DNA of 64,000 bases from VRUE01 sp963796705 (GCA_963796705.1 CAWCMK010000004.1:682001-746000), one strand, 5' to 3'. Shown: positions 14,357 through 26,452, counted from the first letter of the stretch. A program made the numbers and translations. Notes: generated from the sequence alone by a model not told the origin.

Positions 14357-16275
14357 TGGAGGCCCGGGGCAGCGGCAGCCGCCTGGCTCCGGCCAAGGCG
14401 GCGTTGGCGGTGGGTGCCCTCGGCGTCGTCTTTGGCGACATCGGCACCAGCCCGCTCTACACGATCCAGACGGTCTTTAACCCGACCGACCCGCACCCCG
14501 TCGCCGCTTCGACCGAGAGCATCTTCGGGGTCGTCTCGCTGATCTTTTGGTCAGTGACGATCGTCGTAACGCTCAAGTACGTGCTCCTCGTGATGCGCGC
14601 CGACAATCAGGGGGAGGGCGGCATCATGGCCCTGATCACGCTGATTCGGCAGACCGTCCCCGGCGGCCGGCGCGCGAAATTGATCCTGGCAGCGCTCGGC
14701 ATCTTCGGCGCCTCGCTGTTCTTTGGCGACAGCATGATCACGCCGGCGATCTCGGTCCTCTCGGCGGTTGAAGGCATGAAGGTCGTCGAACCATCGCTGC
14801 AGCCACTGATCGTGCCGATCACCGCGACGGTCATCGTCATCCTCTTCGCCAGCCAGAAATTCGGCACGGGCGCCGTCGGCAGGCTCTTCGGACCGGTGAT
14901 GATCGTCTGGTTTGCGACGATCGCGGCGCTGGGGATCCATGGGATCGCGCAGCACCCCGAAGTCCTCAAGGCGCTCTCTCCCGGCTACGCGCTCGGTTTC
15001 CTCACCGGCCACTTCTCGACCGCCTTCTTCTCCCTGGCGGCGGTGGTCCTGGCGATTACCGGCGCCGAGGCGCTCTATGCCGACATGGGGCACTTTGGCC
15101 GCGCACCGATCACCGCGGCCTGGCTGCTGCTCGTATTCCCGGCCTGCATTCTCAACTACATGGGTCAGGGCGCACACCTGCTCCACGAACCGGGCGCCGC
15201 CGGCTCCAGCGCCTTCTTCCTTCTCGTGCCCCATTGGGGACAGGTGCCGATGATCGTCCTGGCCACAGCGGCGACGGTGATCGCCTCCCAGGCGGTGATC
15301 ACCGGCGCCTACTCTGTTGCCCACCAGGCGATGCAGCTCGGCTACCTACCGCGCCTGCGCATCGCCCACACCTCGGCCGAGACCGCCGGCCAGATTTACG
15401 TACCCTGGATCAACTGGTTGCTGATGGCGGCGGTGCTGACCCTGGTCTTTGCCTTCGAGACCTCGACGGCGCTGGCTTTCGCCTACGGCGTCGCGGTTAC
15501 GGGCACGATCACGATCACCACCCTGCTCTACTTCTACATTGTCCGTCACAGGTGGCAGAAACCACTTTGGATGGTCCTGCCGGCGGCCGCCGCGTTCCTC
15601 GTCGTCGATCTGCTCTTCCTCTCCGCCAACCTGACCAAGATCGGGCACGGAGCCTGGCTGCCCCTGCTGATAGCCGCGCTCGTCTTCACGGTGCTGACAA
15701 CCTGGCAGCGGGGACGCGAACTGGTCACCGCCCGGCGCACCAGGGAAGAGGGGTCGCTGCGCGTTTTCGTCAGCGAACTGCACGAGCGCCGGCCACCACT
15801 GCTGCGCACGCCGGGCACCGCCGTTTTCCTAAACCGCAGCGGCGAGACAACGCCGCTCGCGATGCGGGCTAACGTCGAGCACAACCAGATCCTCCACGAG
15901 CACGTGGTGATCCTCTCGATCGAGACGATGCCGATCCCGCACGTCCTCGAGCAGGATCGCCTCCTGATCGACGCGCTCGGTTTTCGCGATGACGGGATAA
16001 CGCACATCACCGCCCGCTTCGGATACGTCGAGCAACCCAACGCACCGCGTGCCCTGCAACTCGCCGTCGATCGTGACCTTGAGTGCCCCCTGGAGGTCGA
16101 GGAGGCCTGTTACTTTCTCTCGACCATCGACCTGCAGATCGGCGAGGCGCCGGGGATGGCCCGCTGGCGCAAGCGGCTCTTCGTCGCAACCTCACACATC
16201 AGCGCCGATGCGGCCGAATATTTCCGCCTGCCGCGGGACCGCACCTTGATCATGGGTTCGGTCATTGAAGTCTGA
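14356..16275 (+). CDS. kup: KUP-family potassium uptake transporter
   Basis: 639 aa from ATG 14356; earlier in-frame codons overlap the PHP start and are not Kup-like, whereas this start gives the usual short tail before 'GALGVVFGDIGTSPLYT'. About twelve membrane helices follow, with 'MRADNQGEGGIMALITLI', 'FGDSMITPAISVLSAVEG' and 'GAEALYADMGHFG', all Kup hallmarks. The last 150 residues are the cytoplasmic domain. It imports K+ with H+. It breaks the ispD-ispF order and lies 1.5-4.7 kb from carD and disA; c-di-AMP made by DisA controls K+ uptake in many Gram-positives, so a functional link is plausible. Confidence 0.94.
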   Translation: MEARGSGSRLAPAKAALAVGALGVVFGDIGTSPLYTIQTVFNPTDPHPVAASTESIFGVVSLIFWSVTIVVTLKYVLLVMRADNQGEGGIMALITLIRQTVPGGRRAKLILAALGIFGASLFFGDSMITPAISVLSAVEGMKVVEPSLQPLIVPITATVIVILFASQKFGTGAVGRLFGPVMIVWFATIAALGIHGIAQHPEVLKALSPGYALGFLTGHFSTAFFSLAAVVLAITGAEALYADMGHFGRAPITAAWLLLVFPACILNYMGQGAHLLHEPGAAGSSAFFLLVPHWGQVPMIVLATAATVIASQAVITGAYSVAHQAMQLGYLPRLRIAHTSAETAGQIYVPWINWLLMAAVLTLVFAFETSTALAFAYGVAVTGTITITTLLYFYIVRHRWQKPLWMVLPAAAAFLVVDLLFLSANLTKIGHGAWLPLLIAALVFTVLTTWQRGRELVTARRTREEGSLRVFVSELHERRPPLLRTPGTAVFLNRSGETTPLAMRANVEHNQILHEHVVILSIETMPIPHVLEQDRLLIDALGFRDDGITHITARFGYVEQPNAPRALQLAVDRDLECPLEVEEACYFLSTIDLQIGEAPGMARWRKRLFVATSHISADAAEYFRLPRDRTLIMGSVIEV

Positions 16276-16296
16276 GGCCCTACGATCTCGGGGTCG

Positions 16297-16446
16297 ATGA
16301 CCCGTCAGTTGCTGATCCTCTTCGCGGCGTTCGCCGCCGGCACGGCGCTCGCCGCGGCCCTCGGCGCGGTCAGCTTCGGCGTCGCCCTCGGGGTCGGACA
16401 GATCTGCTTCGCCGCGGCCCTGGTCTGGGTGCTGGTCTGGGACTAG
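16297..16446 (+). CDS. 49-aa two-helix membrane peptide
   Basis: ATG 16297 to TAG 16446 encodes a 49-residue peptide, beginning MTRQLLILFAAFAAGTALAA, with two hydrophobic stretches (about 4-24 and 28-47) joined by a short turn. It lies 21 bp after kup on the same strand and probably shares its transcript. It may be an accessory subunit or small hypothetical membrane protein. TACGAT lies 10 nt upstream. Third-codon-position GC is high as in real genes here. Confidence 0.6.
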   Translation: MTRQLLILFAAFAAGTALAAALGAVSFGVALGVGQICFAAALVWVLVWD

Positions 16447-16485
16447 ACCCCGGCTCCCCGCGAATCGCAAAGTCCGAAGTGGGGA

Positions 16486-17202
16486 TTACCGCAGCTCACT
16501 CCGCTGCAGAAACGCGGCGGCCAGGTCGAGGTCGGCTCGAGTCGTCACCTTGAAGTTCCCCGTCGGCGAGGGGCAGATCAGCACGCGCCCCCCCACTGCC
16601 TCCAGCGCCATCGACTCGTCCGTCAGCGAGGCAGGGTCGGGATGTGCCGCGAGCGCCTCGCGGAGCGCCGTGACGCGGAATGCCTGAGGCGTCTGCGCCG
16701 CCCACAGCTCGTCGCGATCAAGCGTCTCCGTGACGACCACTGGCGATTCCCCATCCTGGGGTGGATGATTCGCCAAACCGCCGACGGTGCGCTTGATCGT
16801 GTCGGTGACACGCGTCGCGGCGATCGCCCCGGCCGCCTCGGGCTCGGCGGCCAGGATCGCCAACACGCCCTCGATCAGCTCCGGCGTCACCAGCGGACGC
16901 GCCGCGTCGTGGATCGCGACGAGCTCGGTCCCGACCGCCCCGAGGGCATTGGCGACAGACGCGGAGCGTGTCTCGCCACCGTCGACGATCACGAGATCCT
17001 CGCCAAGGCGATCCTGGCGCCCGGGCGGAGCGGCGACGACGATCCTCGCCACCCCCGCGACCCGAAAGGCATCCACCGACCAATCCAGCAGCGACCGTCC
17101 CGCCAGCGGCACGAAGGCCTTCGGGCCGCCGGCTCCGAGCCTCTCTCCGGAGCCGGCGGCCGCGATGACCGCGGTTGTCGACGCTGCCGCGTCGGAGCTC
17201 AT
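16486..17202 (-). CDS. ispD: 2-C-methyl-D-erythritol 4-phosphate cytidylyltransferase
   Basis: 238 aa. The nucleotide-binding 'AVIAAAGSGERLGAGGPKAF' opens the protein; 'GGETRSASVANAL', 'VAIHDAARPLVTPELI' and 'VTETLDRDELWAAQTPQAFR' follow, with 'LTDESMALEAVGG' and 'FKVTTRADLDLA' at the end. These are the IspD signatures; it couples CTP with MEP. It follows carD by 14 bp in one operon, the arrangement known from Mycobacterium. Confidence 0.95.
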   Translation of the reverse strand: MSSDAAASTTAVIAAAGSGERLGAGGPKAFVPLAGRSLLDWSVDAFRVAGVARIVVAAPPGRQDRLGEDLVIVDGGETRSASVANALGAVGTELVAIHDAARPLVTPELIEGVLAILAAEPEAAGAIAATRVTDTIKRTVGGLANHPPQDGESPVVVTETLDRDELWAAQTPQAFRVTALREALAAHPDPASLTDESMALEAVGGRVLICPSPTGNFKVTTRADLDLAAAFLQRSELR

Positions 17203-17216
17203 GTCAGGAGAGCCCC

Positions 17217-17753
17217 CTAAGCGGTGGCCGCGAAGCGCTCCTCCAGCAGCCCATCGAGGTATTCCTCTGCGCCGCCCTCGTCCTTGTCGAGCGCGTACAT
17301 GAACTCTGAGGCGAGGATTTTCTTCGCCCGCGTGTACATCTGCTTCTCGCCGGTCGAGAGACCCTTTTCCATCTCGCGGATGGCGAGGTTACGGACGACC
17401 TCTGCGAGCTCGAAGACGTCCCCGGTCTTGATCTTCTCGCGGTTGTACTTGAAGCGCCGGTTCCAGTTCTTCGGCATCTCCGAGACATCGTCCGTGAGGA
17501 CGTCGGTGACCTTCTTGATTTCTTCCTCGTCGATCACGCGCCGCAACCCGGCTACCCCCGCGTTCTCACAGGGGACCATTACCGTCAGTTCGTTGTGGAG
17601 GATCTTGATCGTCAGGTATTCACGCTCCTCCCCCATCAACTCGCGGGTCTCTTTCTTCAGCACGATCCCCGCTCCGTGGTGGGGATATACGACCTTGTCA
17701 CCCTCCTCGAAGTCACAGACGTACGGAACGTCCTCCTCGAAGCCTGCCTCCAT
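17217..17753 (-). CDS. carD: CarD-family RNA polymerase-binding transcription regulator
   Basis: 178 aa from ATG 17753; the frame is open further, but those codons overlap disA and are not CarD-like, and AGAGGAGG precedes this ATG. The RNAP-interaction domain (RID) starts 'DFEEGDKVVYPHHGAGIV' and includes 'EYLTIKILHNELTVMVPCEN'; the helical DNA-contacting half has 'MPKNWNRRFKYNREKIKTGD' and 'KGLSTGEKQMYTRAKKIL'. CarD stabilises the open complex at many promoters, rRNA included. Between disA and ispD, as in Mycobacterium. Confidence 0.93.
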   Translation of the reverse strand: MEAGFEEDVPYVCDFEEGDKVVYPHHGAGIVLKKETRELMGEEREYLTIKILHNELTVMVPCENAGVAGLRRVIDEEEIKKVTDVLTDDVSEMPKNWNRRFKYNREKIKTGDVFELAEVVRNLAIREMEKGLSTGEKQMYTRAKKILASEFMYALDKDEGGAEEYLDGLLEERFAATA

Positions 17754-17814
17754 GGCCTCCTCTAGCTCGGAAATCGGTCTGCTCCTTTCGTTTGTGGGAC
17801 GGCGCTTTTCGCCA

Positions 17815-18927
17815 TCAGCTCTGTAGGTACCTGTCGACCAGGTCGACCTCGCGCAGCCGTCGAAGCCCCTCTCGGATGTCCTTGGCCCTGGTCGGACCGA
17901 CATCGTCGACAGCCTCGAGGTGCGCATCGGAGGCCGCCAGGACCTCCTCGAACCCACCCAGCTCCTGGATGATCTTCTGGACGACAAGCTTTGGGATGCG
18001 GGGGATGCGACCCAGCAGTCGATAGCCGCGCGGGGTCACCGGGAAGTCAAGGGTGTTGAGCTTGCGGTCATAGCCGAGCATCTCCGCCAGCCGCCCGAAG
18101 TCCAAAACGTCCTCGTGCGGGAGGCGCGCCAGGGATGAAATCACGGTCGCCAGGTTCTGCTCTGAGTCAACCACGGAGTAGTCGCGGATCAGTGCCGCCT
18201 TTTCACTAGCCACCCCGACCATCGTCTCCTCGAGCTGCATCTCGATCAATCGTCCCTCGGTCCCGAGCTCGACGATGTAGCGCTCGACCTCGACTGCCAT
18301 CCTGGTGGTCAGCTCGGCACGCTGAAGGACCGAGAGCGCGTCATACAGTACGCCGCCCCCCTCGAACTCGAGGGAGGTCAGGCGGGTCGAGACCTGATCG
18401 AGCCGCTCGCGGTACTTGTCGAGCGTGGCCAAACCCTGGTTGGCCTTGGCGAGCACCGCCGGGATGTCCTGCAGGATGTACTTCGTCCCCTCCACGTAGA
18501 GCGAGACCACGTCGCGGCGCTGACTGATCGCGATGACCAGGGCGTCGGTCTGTTTGGAGACGCGCTCGGCGGTACGGTGGCGGGTGCCGGTCTCACTCGA
18601 GAGGATCGTCGGATCCGGCATCAGCTGTACGTTCGCCCAGGTGATCTTGGTCGCCTCGTTGTTCAGGACGATCGCCCCGTCCATCTTCGCCACCTGGTAG
18701 AGCATCGCCGGCGTGTAGTCGATGTCGAGCTTGATCCCTCCCGAGAGCAGGTGCGAGATCTCGCTCGGGTCCCCGACAACGATCAGGCCCCCGGTTCGGG
18801 CGTGGACGATGTTGTCGAGCCCCTCGCGCAGCGCCCCGCCCGGCGCAACGATGTCCAGAGCCCTTAGGAGCCTGGGGTCCTGGCGTTCCGAAAGCTCGTG
18901 AAGCTCATCCCCAGGCTGCGGTGACAT
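17815..18927 (-). CDS. disA: Diadenylate cyclase DisA, DNA integrity scanning protein
   Basis: 370 aa from ATG 18927 (a TTG at 18933 is an alternative). The DAC domain carries the catalytic 'MDGAIVLNNEATKITWANVQ' and 'ETGTRHRTAERVSKQTDALV'; a long helical spine follows, then C-terminal helix-hairpin-helix DNA-binding elements ('RIPRIPKLVVQKIIQELGG', 'DDVGPTRAKDIREGL'). It makes c-di-AMP from two ATP and pauses on branched DNA. radA, its common neighbour, is absent here. It heads the disA-carD-ispD unit, 61 bp before carD. Confidence 0.95.
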   Translation of the reverse strand: MSPQPGDELHELSERQDPRLLRALDIVAPGGALREGLDNIVHARTGGLIVVGDPSEISHLLSGGIKLDIDYTPAMLYQVAKMDGAIVLNNEATKITWANVQLMPDPTILSSETGTRHRTAERVSKQTDALVIAISQRRDVVSLYVEGTKYILQDIPAVLAKANQGLATLDKYRERLDQVSTRLTSLEFEGGGVLYDALSVLQRAELTTRMAVEVERYIVELGTEGRLIEMQLEETMVGVASEKAALIRDYSVVDSEQNLATVISSLARLPHEDVLDFGRLAEMLGYDRKLNTLDFPVTPRGYRLLGRIPRIPKLVVQKIIQELGGFEEVLAASDAHLEAVDDVGPTRAKDIREGLRRLREVDLVDRYLQS

Positions 18928-19018
18928 CGCCAACTAGGATGGCAGAAATCGCTCTGGAATGCGGTCTCGCGATATCCATGTGGAAAGATCGGAAAAGCAA
19001 ATGTCAAGCGGATCCGTC

Positions 19019-20407
19019 TCATATGTGGAAGCGGTGATGATTGTGCCGGTCCGGCGGCCGGCGTTCAGCTTCGGGCACAAATACCCAGGTCAACCAGGTC
19101 CCGAGCGCGCAGAGCCCGACCAGGATCCAGGCTGAGCCGGCGATCGCCGCCGCGAATTCGGCGCCGCCCTCGAGCAGCGCATGCGAGAGCGCGCCGGTCG
19201 CCGCCAGCGCCACCGTTCCCGCCATCACCCTGTCCATCGCCAACACCCCGGAGGCGATCCCCACGCGGTTGGCCGGCACCGCCGCCATCGCAGCGGCGGA
19301 CATCGGCGCGTAGACGAGTCCCAGCGCGATCCCGAAGGGGAGGTAGGCCGCCAGCAGTAGAGGATAGGAGCTCTCTCGGCCCAGCTGGGTGAGAACCAGC
19401 ATTCCGAGCACGCCGCAGGCCATTCCGACGCTCATCAGCCGCCGTGTCCCAAACCGATCTATAAGCCTGCCCGAGAGCGGCGAGATGAAGACCATTGGGA
19501 TCGTCACCGGGAGGATCATCAGGCCGCTCAGAACCGCAGAGTGCCCGAGCACGTCCTGGAGGTATTGCGACTGGAAGAACATCACGCACCAGTAGGCGCC
19601 GACAAGGGCGAAGGCGGCGGCGCTGGCCCCGAAGTACGGGCCGTTGCGGAACAGCGCGAAGTCGACGATCGGTTCTCGGGCGCGATGCTCAATCCACCAA
19701 AAGCAGCAAAGCGAGCTCAAACCGACCAGCGCCAAGGCGATCACGAGGCTCTCGCCCCAGACCCTGGCCTGGACCAGCGCCAGCACCACCGCTGTGAGAC
19801 CGATGCTGAGTGCAAGCAGGCCTGGTAGATCGATCCTGCGACCCGAGCCGGGATCTGTCGACTCCGGCGCGGCGAGCGCCGTGACGGTGATCGCCACGGC
19901 GACCACCGGCAGGTTGATCCAGAAGATCAGCCGCCAATCGAGCTCGACCAGGGCGCCGCCGACCAGCGGCCCGATCGCCAGGGCGACGGCTGAGACTCCG
20001 GCCCAGATACCAAGCGCCCGGGCCTGCTCGTGGCGGGGAAAGGCGTTGCAGACGATCGCCAGCGAGAGGGGCATCATCGGCGCCGCGCCGACCCCCTGGA
20101 GCACGCGGGCGCCGATCAGAGTCAGCTCGTCCCCGGCGGCGCCGGCGAGAGCCGAGCCGAGCGCGAAGAGGATGGCGCCCCCCAGGAAGAGGCGCTTGCG
20201 GCCGAACATATCGCCGAGCCTTCCTGCGGTCACCACGAAGACCGTGATCGCAAGCAGATAGCCGTTCATCACCCACTGCAGCCCGGCGGAGGAGGCTCCT
20301 ACGTCGCGTCGGATGCTGGGCAGGGCCAGTGCAACGACGGTCGAGTCGAGCATCAGCAGGAACATCCCGGCGCAGGTGCCGAGCAAGATCCACCATTTGC
20401 GCCGCAT
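19019..20407 (-). CDS. MFS drug exporter, DHA2 (EmrB/QacA) type
   Basis: 462 aa with about 14 hydrophobic helices. 'LDSTVVALALPSIRRDVG', 'QWVMNGYLLAITVFVVTAGR', 'LGDMFGRKRLFLGGAILFAL' and 'RVLQGVGAAPMMPLSLAIV' are the DHA2 signatures (motif A and motif D1). It should pump out amphiphilic compounds using proton flow. It is inserted between clpC-AKR and disA, where radA might be expected, and starts from a leaderless-type box of its own. Confidence 0.88.
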   Translation of the reverse strand: MRRKWWILLGTCAGMFLLMLDSTVVALALPSIRRDVGASSAGLQWVMNGYLLAITVFVVTAGRLGDMFGRKRLFLGGAILFALGSALAGAAGDELTLIGARVLQGVGAAPMMPLSLAIVCNAFPRHEQARALGIWAGVSAVALAIGPLVGGALVELDWRLIFWINLPVVAVAITVTALAAPESTDPGSGRRIDLPGLLALSIGLTAVVLALVQARVWGESLVIALALVGLSSLCCFWWIEHRAREPIVDFALFRNGPYFGASAAAFALVGAYWCVMFFQSQYLQDVLGHSAVLSGLMILPVTIPMVFISPLSGRLIDRFGTRRLMSVGMACGVLGMLVLTQLGRESSYPLLLAAYLPFGIALGLVYAPMSAAAMAAVPANRVGIASGVLAMDRVMAGTVALAATGALSHALLEGGAEFAAAIAGSAWILVGLCALGTWLTWVFVPEAERRPPDRHNHHRFHI

Positions 20408-20413
20408 GTCGGC

Positions 20414-20419
20414 AGGCTA
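20414..20419 (-). promoter_or_regulatory. Probable leaderless -10 (TAGCCT)
   Basis: TAGCCT on the minus strand, 6 nt before the ATG at 20407; no Shine-Dalgarno. Confidence 0.5.
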
Positions 20420-20472
20420 GGCGCCCGCGCAGCGGAGGCCGGCCGAGCCGATCGATGAGGCCAGGCGCCGGG

Positions 20473-21602
20473 TCAGGCGGCGGTCAGGTCACGTTCGGCC
20501 TCAACGCCCCAGCGCCGGCCGGCGGCGACCAGCTCCTCGCTGAGGGGCCAGCGGTCGGGCCGCTCCGCGCCCCGGTGGGCCGGGTTGGCGCCCTTGAGGT
20601 CCATGCAGCCGGTGTTGTCCCCGACCGCCCGGATCGAGGCGACGTCCTCGAGACTGAGCAGCTGGCCCTCCGGCAAAGCCGCGAGCTCGGCACGCTTGGC
20701 CTCGATCGGACGAGTCTCGGGACCCACCTCCTGGATCAGGGTCGGGACGACGCACTCGACAGCCGGATGGGCGAGATTCCACTGACAGGCGAGCTGGATC
20801 GCACTCAGCCCGAGCCGTTCGGCGAACGGCATCACCAACTCGAGCTTTTCCGAACCGGCCTCGATCCAACCATCGGGTCGGAAGGCGCGATGGTCTCCCC
20901 TTGCCAGCTGGGCCCCGGGCCGCAGGTCCCCCCAGAAGAGACCACCGTAGTCGACGACCCGGGTGATCACCCGAACCCCGTTCTGGGCGGCCGCCTCGAG
21001 GCAGAGCTCCCCCGGCCAGGGCTCGAAGGGGTTGAGAATCACCATCGCCCAGTCGATCCGCTCTCCAAAGCGCTCCAGGCAGGAGATCAAATCGAGGGTG
21101 AACCCGTTGGCCGGGCCGGGGGCGACCCCGATCGCGGCGGTCAGCCCCTCCTCGCGCAGCGCCGCCATTCCGTCCCAGACCGCCTCGCTCGAGTAGCCGG
21201 TGCGATCGGGGTTGTGGAGCAACAGCAGATCAAAGGCCGAGGCGCCGAGCCTTTCCAGGCTGCGTTCAGCGGCCATCCGCAGGTAGGAGCCGTACTCGTC
21301 GGGACCGCGCAGCTCTCGATCGGTGAAGCGGGGAAAGCCGCGTGGGCCATCGCGCTCGCCCTTATAGATGTCGTGACCAACGGCACCGATCAGCGAGTAC
21401 TCCTCGCGTGGCACCCCGATGAGCGCCCTTCCCAGTAGCTCATCGGCCTCGCCCTGGCCGTAGGTATCGGCACTCAGCACCGTGTCGATCCCCGCTCCCG
21501 GGCGCAGCAGCGCCTGCAGGCGCTGCTCGTCGATCGCCTCGCCGAAGTGCAGGAAGCGACCGCCGCTCCAGGTGCCGATCGCGGTCCGACCGGGCTCGGG
21601 CA

Positions 21603-21603
<1 letters not shown>
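20473..21603 (-). CDS. Aldo/keto reductase family oxidoreductase
   Basis: 376 aa, GTG start overlapping the clpC stop by one base (TAGTG). TIM-barrel AKR features: 'GIDTVLSADTYGQGEADELL' (the DTAxxYG region with catalytic Asp/Tyr), 'FDLLLLHNPDRTGYSSEAVW' (catalytic His), 'LGLSAIQLACQWNLAHPAVE' and 'VVPTLIQEVGPE' (cofactor loop). It should use NADP(H) to reduce a carbonyl; substrate unknown. The overlap suggests co-translation with clpC. Confidence 0.87.
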
Positions 21604-24185
<2,582 letters not shown>

Positions 24186-24211
24186 AACGTCTTCCTTAGT
24201 TAGTCAAACTC

Positions 24212-24228
24212 ACTTCCGGTTTGGAAGT
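24212..24228 (-). promoter_or_regulatory. Inverted repeat upstream of clpC
   Basis: ACTTCC-GGTTT-GGAAGT, a perfect 6-bp dyad with a 5-nt spacer, 27-43 bp before the clpC start. It could be an operator or a small leader hairpin. No CIRCE or tandem CtsR heptad is seen in the 180-bp gap. Confidence 0.35.
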
Positions 24229-24365
24229 ACCGCCCGGCACACCTCAATATCGAGAAATGCCGAAGCGCCCTTTAAACGATACCGAGCCTGCCCACCCGGC
24301 CCGCGGACCCGAATACACGCTAATAGCGGGTTTTCACGGGGTAAAAATCGAATTTCGCGGCGCCC

Positions 24366-25844
24366 TTACGTGCGCATCGCCGGAAAGAGGATCACCTCGC
24401 GCAGGCTCTTTGCCCCGGTGAGCATCATCACCAGGCGGTCGATCCCGAGGCCAACGCCGCCGGTCGGCGGCATCCCGTGCTCGAGTGCCTCGACAAATGC
24501 CTCGTCGGTGGGCTGGGCCTCTTCATCGCCCCGTTCGATCTCTGCTCGCTGCTGCTCGAAACGGCGACGCTGCTCGTCGGGGTCGTTGAGCTCGCTGAAG
24601 GAATTGGCGATCTCGATGCCGCCCACGAACGCCTCCCAGCGCTCGACCTGGCCCTCCTCGGAGCGGTGCGCCTTGGCAAAGGGCGATAGCTCGACCGGGT
24701 AATCGAAAACGAAGGTCGGCTGCACGAGCTCAGGCTCGACCGACTTCGAGAGCAGACCGTCGACCAGCTTGCCCCAGCCCTCGGCCGGATCGGGCTCGGA
24801 TCCCATCGCCGCTGCGAGCGCCTCGCGCGTCGGATGCTCGACGATATCGATGCCGGTGCGCTCCTGGATCGCGTCGCGAAGCAAGAGGCGCCGCCACGGC
24901 GGGGCCAGGTCGATCTGCACCCCGTCGCGTTCGACCACCGTCGTGCCCAGCACACGCTCGGCCACCTCGGCGACCAGCAACTCGAGATCGTGAGCGGTCT
25001 TCTCATAGTCCGCGTAGGCCTCGTACCACTCGAGCATCGTGAACTCCGGGTTGTGCTTGTGCGAGACGCCCTCGTTGCGGAAGTCCTTGCCCAGCTCATA
25101 GACGCGGTCGATCCCGGCGACGATCAGGCGCTTCAGATAGAGCTCGGTCGCGATCCGCAGATAGAGATCGCGCTCAAGGGCGTTGTGGTGGGTCGTGAAG
25201 GGGCGCGCCAAGGCGCCGCCGTAGAGCGGTTGCAGGACTGGCGTCTCGACCTCGACAAAACCGTGCTCGTCGAGCCAGCGGCGAATCTCGGTGATCGTTC
25301 GAGTCCGCAGCGCGAAGATACGCCGGCTCTCCGGGTTGGCGATCAGGTCAAGCTCGCGGCGCCGATAGCGCGTCTCGACATCCTCCAGACCCTGGTGCTC
25401 ACCAGGCGGCGGGCGCAGACTCTTGGCCAGAAGGCGCCAGCGGTCGATCTCCAAGGAGAGCTCACCGCCACTGCGGGTCGCCATCGCCGTACCCTCGACG
25501 CCGATCAGGTCGCCGATGTCGAGGGCGACCAGCAGCTCGAAGGCCTCGTCACCGAGCCGGTCCTGGCGGGCGTGCAGTTGGATCTGGCCGCTGCCGTCGC
25601 GCAGATCGAGGAAGGCCGCCTTGCCGTGGCCACGGCGGCCGACGATCCGCCCCGCCACCCGGTGGCGAGAATTGGTCTCGATCCCCGGCGCGAGACCCTC
25701 ATGCGCCGCCCGCACCTCGGCGATGTCCTCTCGCTGGCCAAAGCCGTGGGGAAACGGATCGATCCCAGCGGCTCGGAAGCGCTCGAGCTTCTCTCGTCGG
25801 TCCCTGAGTAGGTCCGAAAGTTTCTGCTGCTCGGGTTCGCCCAT
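24366..25844 (-). CDS. lysS: Lysyl-tRNA synthetase, class II
   Basis: 492 aa from ATG 25844; codons further upstream belong to greA in another frame. The OB-fold anticodon domain ('RVAGRIVGRRGHGKAAFLDL') is followed by class II motif 1 ('LDEHGFVEVETPVLQPLYGG'), motif 2 ('YELGKDFRNEGVSHKHNPEF' then 'TMLEWYEAY') and motif 3 ('GVGLGIDRLVMMLTG'). It charges tRNA-Lys. It is 19 bp after greA and 180 bp before clpC on the same strand. Confidence 0.96.
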   Translation of the reverse strand: MGEPEQQKLSDLLRDRREKLERFRAAGIDPFPHGFGQREDIAEVRAAHEGLAPGIETNSRHRVAGRIVGRRGHGKAAFLDLRDGSGQIQLHARQDRLGDEAFELLVALDIGDLIGVEGTAMATRSGGELSLEIDRWRLLAKSLRPPPGEHQGLEDVETRYRRRELDLIANPESRRIFALRTRTITEIRRWLDEHGFVEVETPVLQPLYGGALARPFTTHHNALERDLYLRIATELYLKRLIVAGIDRVYELGKDFRNEGVSHKHNPEFTMLEWYEAYADYEKTAHDLELLVAEVAERVLGTTVVERDGVQIDLAPPWRRLLLRDAIQERTGIDIVEHPTREALAAAMGSEPDPAEGWGKLVDGLLSKSVEPELVQPTFVFDYPVELSPFAKAHRSEEGQVERWEAFVGGIEIANSFSELNDPDEQRRRFEQQRAEIERGDEEAQPTDEAFVEALEHGMPPTGGVGLGIDRLVMMLTGAKSLREVILFPAMRT

Positions 25845-25863
25845 CGGAGCGACCCTATCGGCG

Positions 25864-26343
25864 CTAGGCGGACTCGATCTTGGTGATTTTGAGTTTCTTC
25901 TTCGGGCCGCGCGGAACCTCGACCGAAACCACATCGTTGCGCTTGTGCCCGAGCAACGCCTTGCCGATCGGGGACTCGTTGGAGAGCTTGTGCTCGAGCG
26001 GATCTGCCTCCGTCGAGCCGACGATCTGGAATTTCTGCGAGTCGCCCGTTTTCTGGTCTTTGACGTGGACCACCGAGCCGAAGGTGACCTCGTCGGTGCC
26101 GACCGACTTCTCATCGATCACGGTCGCTCGACGGAGCCGCTCTTCGAGCTGCGCGATGCGCTGCTCTAGCAGTGCCTGCTCGTTCTTGGCATCGTCGTAC
26201 TCGGCGTTCTCAGAGATGTCACCAAAGTCGCGCGCTTCCTTGATGCGCTCTGCAACCTCGCGCCGTTTATCGGTCGAGAGGTACTCGATCTCTTCTTTGA
26301 GCTTCTCGAGACCTTCAGGGGTGATGACGGCCTGGCGACTCAC
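25864..26343 (-). CDS. greA: Transcription elongation factor GreA
   Basis: 159 aa from GTG 26343, which gives the normal GreA length and has GAGGT upstream; the longer frame runs into the leader terminator. The N-terminal coiled coil has 'RIKEARDFGDISENAEYDDA' with the acidic tip residues (Asp, Glu) that reach the polymerase active site. The C-terminal FKBP-like domain ends 'ESPIGKALLGHKRNDVVSVE'. It rescues backtracked polymerase by stimulating RNA cleavage. A hairpin-T5 structure lies in its leader. Confidence 0.94.
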   Translation of the reverse strand: MSRQAVITPEGLEKLKEEIEYLSTDKRREVAERIKEARDFGDISENAEYDDAKNEQALLEQRIAQLEERLRRATVIDEKSVGTDEVTFGSVVHVKDQKTGDSQKFQIVGSTEADPLEHKLSNESPIGKALLGHKRNDVVSVEVPRGPKKKLKITKIESA

Positions 26344-26395
26344 TTGCGCTACCTCGCTTTTCCTTGATGAAGGGCGGGATATGGCTCCCAGACCC

Positions 26396-26439
26396 AAAAA
26401 TCGCCCGGTTGCGACGCCTAGGGCATCGCCACACCGGGC
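26396..26439 (-). terminator. Intrinsic terminator / attenuator in the greA leader
   Basis: On the minus strand a long GC-rich stem (left arm from 26439, GCCCGGTGTGGCGATGCC; right arm GGCGTCGCAACCGGGC ending at 26403, with one bulge and one G-U pair) is followed by GA and TTTTT (26396-26400). It lies after dusB and 53 bp before greA. Confidence 0.7.
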
Positions 26440-26452
26440 CGGAAGTCGCGGG

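Noticed and set aside
24186..24365. CtsR, CIRCE or ClgR operator before clpC
   Set aside because: Only a lone GTCAAA half-site and an unrelated dyad are visible; none of the known consensus sites is complete.
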